Below, in pieces: positions 16,438 to 23,872 of a stretch of 64,000 nt of DNA (position 1 is its first letter; the number at the start of each line of letters is the position of its first letter). Source of the DNA: Micavibrio sp. (GTDB taxonomy: Bacteria; Pseudomonadota; Alphaproteobacteria; Micavibrionales; Micavibrionaceae). Below the pieces are notes generated by a model. It was not told the origin of the DNA, did not search any database, and saw only the letters and a program-made list of their open reading frames with translations. Position numbers and translations under genes: made by a program. The stretch spans positions 1-64,000 of the forward strand of contig JAPJRC010000002.1 of the NCBI GenBank assembly GCA_030824805.1, given 5' to 3'.

Positions 16438-17646
16438 ATGAACATGCGCTTACCCAAAAAAGTATATTACGCCGCCCGCAGCTTTTTCGAAATGGAAGCT
16501 GCAGGAGGAATTCTCCTCGTTCTGGCTTCGGTGCTGGCCATGATCCTTGCCAATTCACCGTGGAGCGGATGGTACGACCATCTTTTCAACGGCGTGAACT
16601 TCCGCATCGGTTTTTACGATGTCGAAGGCCTTTTTCTGCAAGTGGAAAAATCCGTCCTCCATTGGGTGAATGACGGGTTGATGGCGATTTTCTTCCTGCT
16701 TGTGGGGCTCGAAATCAAGCGCGAGCTGACCGTTGGCGAATTGTCTACCCCGTCAAAGGCATTGCTGCCTGTCATTGCCGCCATCGGCGGTATGGCAGTG
16801 CCTGCGCTTCTATATGTATTCTTTAACTATTCTACACCTGAAACCTTGCGCGGCTGGGCCATTCCCGGTGCAACGGATATTGCGTTCGCACTCGCGGTGA
16901 TGTCCATTCTTGGCAGCCGTGTACCCATCGGGTTGAAAGTGTTTCTTACGGCCATCGCGATTATCGATGATCTCGGCGCGATCATTATCATCGCGCTGTT
17001 TTATGCGGACTCTCTGCATCCCCATGCGCTAATGTTCGCAGTATTGCCGATACTAGGGCTTTTACTGCTAAACCGCGCGGGTTATGCCCATCGCGGTGCG
17101 TATATTCTGCTCGGCACGATTCTATGGCTGGCGGTTTTAAAATCCGGCGTGCATGCCACTATGGCAGGCGTCATCACGGCGCTTTTCATTCCTATCAAGG
17201 TTGACTCTCCCGAAGAGCGCCGCTCGCCCGCACAGCGCCTGGAGCGCGATCTTCATCCTTATGTCAGCTATCTCATCCTCCCCATATTCGGCTTTGCCAA
17301 TGCGGGTGTATCGTTCGCAGGCATGGGGGCGGATATTCTTTTCCATCCCATTCCGATCGGCATCGCGCTTGGCTTGTTCGTCGGCAAACAGGTGGGCGTT
17401 CTGGGCGCCAGCTGGCTGGCCATCAAATCCGGCCTGTGTGCGAAGCCCGAAGGCACCAACTGGAGCCAGATATATGGGGCAGCGCTGCTATGCGGTATCG
17501 GCTTCACCATGTCGTTGTTTATCGGCGGGCTGGCATTTACCGGTGTGGAGGAGCAGGCGGAGGTGCGATTGGGCGTTCTTATAGGCTCTGTTCTTTCGGC
17601 GGCGGCGGGCTATATGGTTTTGAGGTCTACAACCGAAAAGGCTTAA
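16438..17646 (+). CDS. nhaA: Na+/H+ antiporter NhaA
   Basis: 402 residues from ATG 16438; an upstream TTG at 16399 would add a non-conserved stretch. The sequence has EAAGGILLVLASVLAMILAN at the N-terminus, the GLEIKREL motif, and the paired Asp177-Asp178 in AIIDDLGA that bind the ion in NhaA. It has about twelve membrane spans. It exchanges sodium for protons at the inner membrane and protects against salt and alkaline stress. The msrB gene follows after four bases, suggesting co-transcription with a stress-response partner. Confidence 0.95.
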   Translation: MNMRLPKKVYYAARSFFEMEAAGGILLVLASVLAMILANSPWSGWYDHLFNGVNFRIGFYDVEGLFLQVEKSVLHWVNDGLMAIFFLLVGLEIKRELTVGELSTPSKALLPVIAAIGGMAVPALLYVFFNYSTPETLRGWAIPGATDIAFALAVMSILGSRVPIGLKVFLTAIAIIDDLGAIIIIALFYADSLHPHALMFAVLPILGLLLLNRAGYAHRGAYILLGTILWLAVLKSGVHATMAGVITALFIPIKVDSPEERRSPAQRLERDLHPYVSYLILPIFGFANAGVSFAGMGADILFHPIPIGIALGLFVGKQVGVLGASWLAIKSGLCAKPEGTNWSQIYGAALLCGIGFTMSLFIGGLAFTGVEEQAEVRLGVLIGSVLSAAAGYMVLRSTTEKA

Positions 17647-17650
17647 CACC

Positions 17651-18184
17651 ATGAAACCGCAATTGCTCGCGCTGGCCTTATTGATAGCAACCCCAGCCTA
17701 TGCCCAGGAGACGCTGCCCATGTCCACACCCCAGAAATACGTCAAAACGAAGGAAGCGGTCGAAAATCTGACCGACATGCAGAAATACGTAACGCAGCAT
17801 GACGGCACGGAACGCCCGTTCGAAAACGAATACTGGGATAACCACGAAGAGGGGATATATGTCGATGTGGTTTCCGGCGAACCGCTGTTCTCCTCTACCG
17901 ATAAATTCGATTCCGGCACAGGCTGGCCGTCTTTCACCAAGCCCATTCAGGACCATCATGTGCAGACCAAGACCGACAACAAATTGTTCATGGAACGCAC
18001 GGAAGTCCGCAGCGCCAGCGGGGACTCCCACCTTGGCCACGTATTTCCCGACGGGCCGAAAGACAAGGGCGGCAACCGCTATTGCATAAACTCGGCTGCG
18101 CTGAAATTTATTCCGAAAAAGGAAATGGCGGAAAAAGGTTACAGAGAATATTTAGTACTTTTTAACCAATCTGAGGCTAAATAG
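17651..18184 (+). CDS. msrB: Periplasmic methionine-R-sulfoxide reductase (MsrB)
   Basis: 177 residues with a signal peptide (cleavage near AYA-QE, residue 18). The MsrB fold is clear: GEPLFSSTDKFDSGTGWPSF, HLGHVFPDGP and RYCINSAALKF, with catalytic Cys145. That is the only cysteine in the protein, so the usual zinc-binding CxxC pairs and the resolving cysteine are absent. Exported MsrB proteins repair oxidised methionine in periplasmic proteins. With one cysteine, its sulfenic form must be reduced by an external partner. Confidence 0.93.
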   Translation: MKPQLLALALLIATPAYAQETLPMSTPQKYVKTKEAVENLTDMQKYVTQHDGTERPFENEYWDNHEEGIYVDVVSGEPLFSSTDKFDSGTGWPSFTKPIQDHHVQTKTDNKLFMERTEVRSASGDSHLGHVFPDGPKDKGGNRYCINSAALKFIPKKEMAEKGYREYLVLFNQSEAK

Positions 18185-18216
18185 GCGGGCTATAACCTTC
18201 CAAGGGGAGATCTCCC

Positions 18217-19476
18217 ATGTCCGCCATTTCACCTTTCAAAATCACAGGCTCTATCGTCGATATGACGGGCGATGGCGTCTGGCCGCATATGTCTACAGAG
18301 ATCCGCGAGCAACTGATCGCCAAGTTTTTTGATGTGGATTGGAAGGTGCATGATATTTCCCTTCAGGCCCGCGACAAAACCAATGACGGCGCTCTGAACG
18401 ACGCAATTGAGGACTTAAAAACGCATAAAGCCGCCGTCAAAGGCCCTACCATTACGCCGACGACGGAAGAGGCGAAGAAATTCGGCCTCAGCCAGAAATG
18501 GGATTCACCGAACGGCATTATCCGCCGCGCGATCAACGGCGCCGCGATTTTGCGCAACACGATTGAAATTCAAGGCATCGATAAATTCGCACCGCTTATG
18601 CATGACGTCACCATCGTCCGTCAGGCTGTTGGTGGTATTTACGGCGCGCCGAACGTGTCCATACCCGGACGCGGCAAGCTTAAAGTGATTTTTGAAGGCG
18701 ATGACGGTTCCGAAGTCATCCTTGTGGAAAACCGCAAAGTCGATAGCGGCGTTGCGCTGCTCACGACGGAAACGGATTCTTCCATCCGTGATTACGCGCA
18801 CGCCGTGTTCCAGCAGGCGCTCGCGATGCACAAATCCGTGGTCTTCGCAGGAAAAGACACGATCAACCCGACCTATGACGGCCGTTTTATCGAGCTGTTC
18901 AATGAAATCTTCAACCAGAAATACGCCGCGCAGTTTAAAGCAGCCGGCCTGACCTTCAGCGACAAGGTGCAATTGATAGACGCGGTCGTTTCCAAGATTC
19001 CGCAAGGCAAGATGAACAATATGATCATCGCCCTGAAAAACTATGACGGTGACGTTGTCTCCGATCAGGTTGCAGGCGAGCACAAATCGCTGGGCCTTAT
19101 GGATTCCACGTTGGTATCCGCCGATGGCACGCTGTTGGCAGACCCTCCGCACGGCACGGCACCGGATCTTGAATCCGCATGGCACGAAAAGCAAATCCTG
19201 CTGGCAAACCCGACCGCCCATATTTTTGCCTATGCCGAAGCCATTCGCCACAAGGCCGAACTGAACGGTCAGACAGAAGGGGTCGAAATGGCCAAGAAGC
19301 TGAAACAGGCCGTTGTTCTGACGATCGAAGAAGGTCTGCAATCCAGCGCCCTGACAGGCGATCTCGCCCGCGACCGTACCAAGGCCATCACGGGCCAGCA
19401 ATTCATTGCCAATGTTGCACGCGTTTATCGCGGCATGCTGGCAACCCAGACCGGAATTTTAAAATCCGTCGTTTAA
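18217..19476 (+). CDS. Type II isocitrate dehydrogenase, probably NAD+-preferring
   Basis: 419 residues, cytosolic. It aligns with the eukaryote-like homodimeric isocitrate dehydrogenases: KGPTITPTTEEAKKF, KWDSPNGIIRR and ALKNYDGDVVSDQVA. In NADP-dependent members the cofactor loop reads HGTVTRHY, where Arg and His hold the 2-prime phosphate. Here it reads HGTAPDLE (312-319), with Asp317 and Leu318 at those sites, which predicts NAD+ preference. It converts isocitrate to 2-oxoglutarate in the TCA cycle; the aconitase gene lies 4.4 kb downstream. AAGGGGAGA precedes the ATG. Confidence 0.88.
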   Translation: MSAISPFKITGSIVDMTGDGVWPHMSTEIREQLIAKFFDVDWKVHDISLQARDKTNDGALNDAIEDLKTHKAAVKGPTITPTTEEAKKFGLSQKWDSPNGIIRRAINGAAILRNTIEIQGIDKFAPLMHDVTIVRQAVGGIYGAPNVSIPGRGKLKVIFEGDDGSEVILVENRKVDSGVALLTTETDSSIRDYAHAVFQQALAMHKSVVFAGKDTINPTYDGRFIELFNEIFNQKYAAQFKAAGLTFSDKVQLIDAVVSKIPQGKMNNMIIALKNYDGDVVSDQVAGEHKSLGLMDSTLVSADGTLLADPPHGTAPDLESAWHEKQILLANPTAHIFAYAEAIRHKAELNGQTEGVEMAKKLKQAVVLTIEEGLQSSALTGDLARDRTKAITGQQFIANVARVYRGMLATQTGILKSVV

Positions 19477-19513
19477 TCTTTCGTTAACGAATTCAGTTTA
19501 TAACTGTAAGAAG

Positions 19514-19549
19514 AAAAGGCCGCCGAGGTGAAAAAGGCGGTCTTTTTTT
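19514..19549 (+). terminator. Rho-independent terminator after isocitrate dehydrogenase
   Basis: AAGGCCGCC and GGCGGTCTT pair (one G-T pair) around an 11-base loop and are followed by a long T run. Confidence 0.85.
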
Positions 19550-19607
19550 ATGCCTTATTTTGGGCCTTTTCTTGATTCAGGCCATGTCTGGCTGTACAAA
19601 TCCTTCC

Positions 19608-20684
19608 ATGAGCGCTCCGAAAGATATGCCGCAATGGTGGCGTCCCGATCTGTTTCTGGCCAAAAAACCGTATCTGGAATCGCGTGCCAGACTTATGGGC
19701 GCGATCAGGTCTTTTTTTCATGCCAACGATTTTCTTGAGGTCGAAACGCCGATTTTGCAGGTGATGCCGTGTGCAGATATGCATATACATGGTTTTGCAA
19801 CGGACTTAAAAGGCCTGGACCTGCAGGTTGAACGCGAACTTTGGCTGCACACATCGCCGGAATTCGAAATGAAAAAACTTCTGGTCGCGGGCTTGCCGCG
19901 CATCTACCAGATTTGCCACGTGTTCCGGAACGGCGAGGGATCGAAACGCCACAGCCCTGAATTCACGATGATCGAATGGTACAGGGCGAATGCCGGATAC
20001 CGCGAGATCATGGATGATTGCATCGCTTTGCTGCGTCACTGTGCGTCTACTCTTGGCGTTGATAAGCTCCGCTACGCAGCGCAGGATTGCGATCCTTTCG
20101 TCGAATGGGAAATCATATCGGTGGCGCAGGCGTTTCAGAAATACGCCGGTATCACGCTCACGGATTTCATGCAGGAAACGGATGCGCACCGCGCGGCGGC
20201 AGACAGCAACGATCGTGCAGGATTTTATAAAGCCGCACGTGAAGCTGGAGCCTCCGTGCGCGAGCAGGACAGTTGGGAAGAAATTTTCTTTGCCGTCATG
20301 GCCAAAAAGATAGAGCCGTTCCTTGGCATGTCTTCACCGGCCATTGTCTATGATTATCCTGTAAGCATGGCGGCGCTTTCGCGGCGCTGCGAGGACGATC
20401 CGCGTTTTGCCAAACGTTTTGAGATGTATGTCTGCGGCTTGGAGCTTGCAAACGCGTTCGATGAGCTGACCGATGCCACCGAGCAAAGAAAACGCTTTAC
20501 CGATGAAATGGCGGCCAAGCAGGCCATGTACGGCGAAAGCTATCCGCTTGACGAAGATTTTCTGGCTGCACTGGAATACGGCATGCCGCCTGCAGGTGGT
20601 ATTGCGCTCGGCATAGACCGACTTGCGATGGTCATGAGCGGCGCATCCGATATCGATCAGGTTTTATGGTGCGGTAAGCCTTAG
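19608..20684 (+). CDS. epmA: Elongation factor P lysine ligase EpmA
   Basis: 358 residues from ATG 19608; the frame is open further upstream, but the added part is not family-like. It is a class II lysyl-tRNA synthetase-like catalytic domain without an anticodon-binding domain. Motif 2 is seen as YQICHVFRNGEGSKRHSPEF and motif 3 as GGIALGIDRLAMVM. EpmA attaches beta-lysine to EF-P so ribosomes can pass polyproline stretches. EpmB and EF-P are not in the window. The gene converges on folD, overlapping it by four bases. Confidence 0.92.
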   Translation: MSAPKDMPQWWRPDLFLAKKPYLESRARLMGAIRSFFHANDFLEVETPILQVMPCADMHIHGFATDLKGLDLQVERELWLHTSPEFEMKKLLVAGLPRIYQICHVFRNGEGSKRHSPEFTMIEWYRANAGYREIMDDCIALLRHCASTLGVDKLRYAAQDCDPFVEWEIISVAQAFQKYAGITLTDFMQETDAHRAAADSNDRAGFYKAAREAGASVREQDSWEEIFFAVMAKKIEPFLGMSSPAIVYDYPVSMAALSRRCEDDPRFAKRFEMYVCGLELANAFDELTDATEQRKRFTDEMAAKQAMYGESYPLDEDFLAALEYGMPPAGGIALGIDRLAMVMSGASDIDQVLWCGKP

Positions 20685-21541
20685 GCTTTGCTTTTTGCCT
20701 TGGCGGCCTTGAGCGTGTTTTGCAACAGGCAGGCAATCGTCATCGGGCCCACACCGCCGGGCACAGGCGTGATGGCGCCGGCTACCTGCGCTGCTTCATC
20801 AAAATCGACATCCCCGCAAAGTTTGCCGTTCTCCTGACGGTTGATACCGACATCGATCACGATCGCGCCGGGCTTTACCCAATCGCCTTTGACCATTTTT
20901 GCGCGGCCCACGGCGGCGACGAGAATATCGGCCTGACTGCAAACGGCGGGAAGGTTTTTGGTTTTGGAATGCGCGGTGGTGACGGTGCAGTTTTCCCCGA
21001 GCAGCAATTGCGCCATCGGTTTGCCGAACAAGAGCGAGCGGCCAATGACAACGGCGTTGAGGCCGGAGAGATTTTTGTTCACGGTGTGGATCAGGCGGAG
21101 AGAGCCTTGCGGTGTACAGGGGACCATGCCGCTTTCGTCGCCAGCCACGAGTTTGCCGGCGTTTACGAAGGTGAGGCCATCGACATCTTTTTCCGGTGCG
21201 ATCATCTGAATCAGCGGATCGGAATTGATATGCGAAGGCAGGGGAAGCTGGAGCAGGATGCCATGAACCGCATTGTCGGCATTAAGGGCTTCGATCACAT
21301 CCGCAATTTCATTTGCCGTGGTGTTTTCCGGCAGGCGGCGTTCTATGCTTTCGATGCCGACCTCCACACAGGCTTTCACCTTGTTGCCGACATAGACATG
21401 GCTGGCCGGATCGTCGCCCACGAGGATAACGGCGAGTGCAGGGGCAACACCGCTTTGTTTCAATGCGGAGACTTCATCTTTTATCTCGGCCCGCAGGCTG
21501 GCGGCGATTGTTTTTCCATCGATCAGGGCGGCTTGGGTCAT
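20681..21541 (-). CDS. folD: Methylenetetrahydrofolate dehydrogenase / cyclohydrolase FolD
   Basis: 286 residues, the usual length. The active-site pair Tyr50 and Lys54 is in YVGNK, with VHGILLQLPLP, the cofactor segment VIGRSLLFGKPMA and the C-terminal TPVPGGVGPMT all present. FolD interconverts 5,10-methylene- and 10-formyl-tetrahydrofolate, supplying purine and formyl-Met synthesis. It lies nine bases after the YggT gene and is probably transcribed with it. Confidence 0.97.
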   Translation of the reverse strand: MTQAALIDGKTIAASLRAEIKDEVSALKQSGVAPALAVILVGDDPASHVYVGNKVKACVEVGIESIERRLPENTTANEIADVIEALNADNAVHGILLQLPLPSHINSDPLIQMIAPEKDVDGLTFVNAGKLVAGDESGMVPCTPQGSLRLIHTVNKNLSGLNAVVIGRSLLFGKPMAQLLLGENCTVTTAHSKTKNLPAVCSQADILVAAVGRAKMVKGDWVKPGAIVIDVGINRQENGKLCGDVDFDEAAQVAGAITPVPGGVGPMTIACLLQNTLKAAKAKSKA

Positions 21542-21550
21542 TGTAAAGTC

Positions 21551-21835
21551 CTAGTGGAAGAAGATCGAAGCGACAACGCTCTTGAGCAGGTAGATCGCGA
21601 AGATCACGATGATCGGCGTAAGGTCTATACCGGCAATAGGCGGGATCACTTTGCGCAGCGGCGTGTAAACCGGCGCGGTGATGCGGTCGATGAGGCGCAC
21701 GAAGTTTGCGGCCTGCTGGTTTCTGATGTTGATGACTTCAAAGGTGATGAGCCAGCTCATGACCACTTGCACGATGATAATCCAGAAGCAGACATCCAGA
21801 AGGAAGATAAGAAGATTGCCGATCGCGTGACCCAT
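21551..21835 (-). CDS. YggT-family membrane protein
   Basis: 94 residues with two hydrophobic segments (about 5-28 and 68-90) and the family motif RLIDRITAPVYTPLRKVIPP between them. YggT proteins are small inner-membrane proteins, linked in some bacteria to osmotic response or cell division-associated organisation, but their role is not settled. It is the first gene of a likely two-gene unit with folD. Confidence 0.9.
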   Translation of the reverse strand: MGHAIGNLLIFLLDVCFWIIIVQVVMSWLITFEVINIRNQQAANFVRLIDRITAPVYTPLRKVIPPIAGIDLTPIIVIFAIYLLKSVVASIFFH

Positions 21836-21923
21836 GGTGAAACCCCGGTTTTTTGGTTTACGGTAAAGTTAACAGATCTGTTATATACTCTATATCCTTA
21901 ACGATGGCAAAGGGGCTTAGCAT

Positions 21924-22595
21924 TTGATCGGACTGGATTATTTGGCAGCAGGGTATTTTCATCTCGCTTCTGCGGATATTAAATGCCAGTTGAAGCAATC
22001 GCCCCGCATCGACATCGTCGCGTCCGACACCTCCGTCCGGTACGACCATACGAAGTACCAGAGGCAGCTGGATGCGCTGGGCACCGACACCGTTTCCCCT
22101 TATGGCAAGAATGTCCAAGCCCATGTCGGCGGTTTGATGAGCGGCGAGGTCAGCATCTCGCAGAATATCAGCATCATGCGGGAAACGTGGCCCGGTATGA
22201 ACGCGGGCTGCCTGTATGTGGATTCCATCAAGGTCAATATTCACATCAAGCCGACCATCTATATCGCCAGGGAATATTCCAAGAACAGCTGCATGTACAA
22301 GGCGATCATGGAGCACGAGAAAAAGCATATTGCTGTCGATCGCAAGATCGTCAACAAATACACAAATCTGATCGTGAAAGGGCTGGACGAGGCGTTTAAA
22401 AAGTTCGGTTACGCACAAGGGCCTTTTACCATCGGCCAGATAGAGCCCCAGCAAAAACGTATCCAGCAATTTTCCCAGAATGTGGTCCAGGTCTATTCGG
22501 ACAAGATGACAGCGGAGCGCCGCAAGCTTCAGCAGGAAGTCGACTCGCTGGAGGAATATAATCGCGTGAACAATCTCTGCCGCGGCAAAAAATAA
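21924..22595 (+). CDS. HExxH-containing protein of unknown function (DUF922-like)
   Basis: 223 residues from a TTG start; an in-frame stop lies two codons before it, and AAGGGG is correctly spaced. The sequence contains SCMYKAIMEHEKKH, with HEKKH (131-135) matching the zinc-peptidase motif HExxH and a following Asp at 139, as in the DUF922 family. The C-terminal third is a Gln/Arg/Glu-rich coiled coil. No strong signal peptide is seen, though the first 16 residues are mildly hydrophobic. A metallopeptidase role is possible, not shown. Confidence 0.65.
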   Translation: MIGLDYLAAGYFHLASADIKCQLKQSPRIDIVASDTSVRYDHTKYQRQLDALGTDTVSPYGKNVQAHVGGLMSGEVSISQNISIMRETWPGMNAGCLYVDSIKVNIHIKPTIYIAREYSKNSCMYKAIMEHEKKHIAVDRKIVNKYTNLIVKGLDEAFKKFGYAQGPFTIGQIEPQQKRIQQFSQNVVQVYSDKMTAERRKLQQEVDSLEEYNRVNNLCRGKK

Positions 22596-22696
22596 CGATA
22601 TGTCCTTTCGTTAGGGCAGATACGCAATATTCGCATAATTTATGTTGACATATCGAACCTTCATTTCTTAAGTAAGAAAAATCAGAAGGGGTTAAT

Positions 22697-23554
22697 ATGC
22701 GTGCACTGGTATTCTTCACCGAGCCGAACAATCATAATGAAATTCTGCACAAGGATTTGAAGGAACGCTTCTCCGCCAAGCTGCCCTCCGGTTTCAGCGC
22801 ATGTGAAATGATCAACGCCCACGATCACTATGGCGTGCAGGGCTGGCGCGATTTCAAACAGGTCGTTCGTCTTTTCAGGGATACTTTCAATTCCGTCGTA
22901 TTTGCCATGGAACGCGCGGAGCCCGGCAAGATGCTGTCGAAGCTGCAATTGGGCGTTAAGGATCTGAAAAAGATCGACCCCGGCCTGCCTCTCATAGGCT
23001 ATGTGACAGACCCTACGAAATCCACCAACTTCAATCTTCTGGCCGCGCAAATTCCTATGGTCGTAACCGAAGAAGATCGCCGTGAAACCTTGTTGATGGC
23101 GATCAACGTCGCGGTGACATCGCGCGCGGATGGCCGGAGAGACGTGGAAATAGGGCCTTTAAAAATTAACGCCTATACCGGCGATACCTATCATGGCGAA
23201 ACGCGCGTGCCTTTCACGCCCATGCAGTGCCAGATTATGAAGGCGCTGGTCCGCCATCAGGGGGAAACAGTGTCGCGTCATGTTCTCGTCGACAATATAT
23301 ATGGAGACAGCGACGATGCGCCCGAAGGCAATTGTCTGGAGGTGCAGATTTCCCGCATGCGCAAGACGCTCGACGGGCTGCAGACCGACCTGAAGGATTT
23401 CGGAAGGATTATCCAGACAGGCGGCGGCGGGTTCAGCCTGGTAAAATACTCGTCGGAACTGCCCGTCCACAAACCGGGTGCACGCCCGGATATGGAAGAG
23501 GGTAAAAGCTTTTACCAGTCCCAGCCTGCGGAACGCGGCCTTCAGATCCATTAA
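22697..23554 (+). CDS. Orphan winged-helix transcriptional regulator (OmpR/CtrA-type C-terminus)
   Basis: 285 residues. Residues about 150-255 form an OmpR-type winged helix (VPFTPMQCQIMKALVRHQGE, then CLEVQISRMRKTLDGL), similar in layout to CtrA. The N-terminal about 130 residues have the length of a receiver domain, but I do not see the acidic pair, the phospho-acceptor Asp in its usual setting or the Thr/Lys signature. It may therefore be a pseudo-receiver regulated without phosphorylation. TTGACA (22645-22650) upstream may be its -35. GAAGGGG precedes the ATG. No histidine kinase gene is adjacent. Confidence 0.78.
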   Translation: MRALVFFTEPNNHNEILHKDLKERFSAKLPSGFSACEMINAHDHYGVQGWRDFKQVVRLFRDTFNSVVFAMERAEPGKMLSKLQLGVKDLKKIDPGLPLIGYVTDPTKSTNFNLLAAQIPMVVTEEDRRETLLMAINVAVTSRADGRRDVEIGPLKINAYTGDTYHGETRVPFTPMQCQIMKALVRHQGETVSRHVLVDNIYGDSDDAPEGNCLEVQISRMRKTLDGLQTDLKDFGRIIQTGGGGFSLVKYSSELPVHKPGARPDMEEGKSFYQSQPAERGLQIH

Positions 23555-23872
23555 GGCCGTTGGGGCCGAAACATACAAAAACCGCTGCCCGGGGAGGAGC
23601 AGCGGCTTGAATTGTAACGGCTTTCGGCAACCGGATGGAAACTGACAGGAGAAGGAGGAATGTCCGGCTACCTTTATAGGATCGCCTCCAAATGTGGCAA
23701 GAATTGGGTTCACAAGGGGCTGTATTAAGGTTTTTGATTATTTTTGCATCGCACGCAGGTATTAACCACTTTTTATCCAGTTCAAGCCCATGATAGACTT
23801 GGCGCAACGCAGTTCGCGCTTATTTCTCTTATTACTCAATCAGTTAAGAACCATTCTCAATAAGGACTTCCC
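23555..23872. other. Intergenic region with hairpin, upstream of acnA
   Basis: CCGCTGC (23582-23588) and GCAGCGG (23599-23605) form a 7-bp stem followed by TTGAATTGT, a weak terminator for the regulator gene. The remaining bases to acnA contain its leader; there is no clear promoter consensus and no RNA gene that I can recognise. Confidence 0.5.

Noticed and set aside
18505..19401. Open frame antisense to isocitrate dehydrogenase
   Set aside because: It lies wholly inside a conserved enzyme gene and has no binding site or domain.
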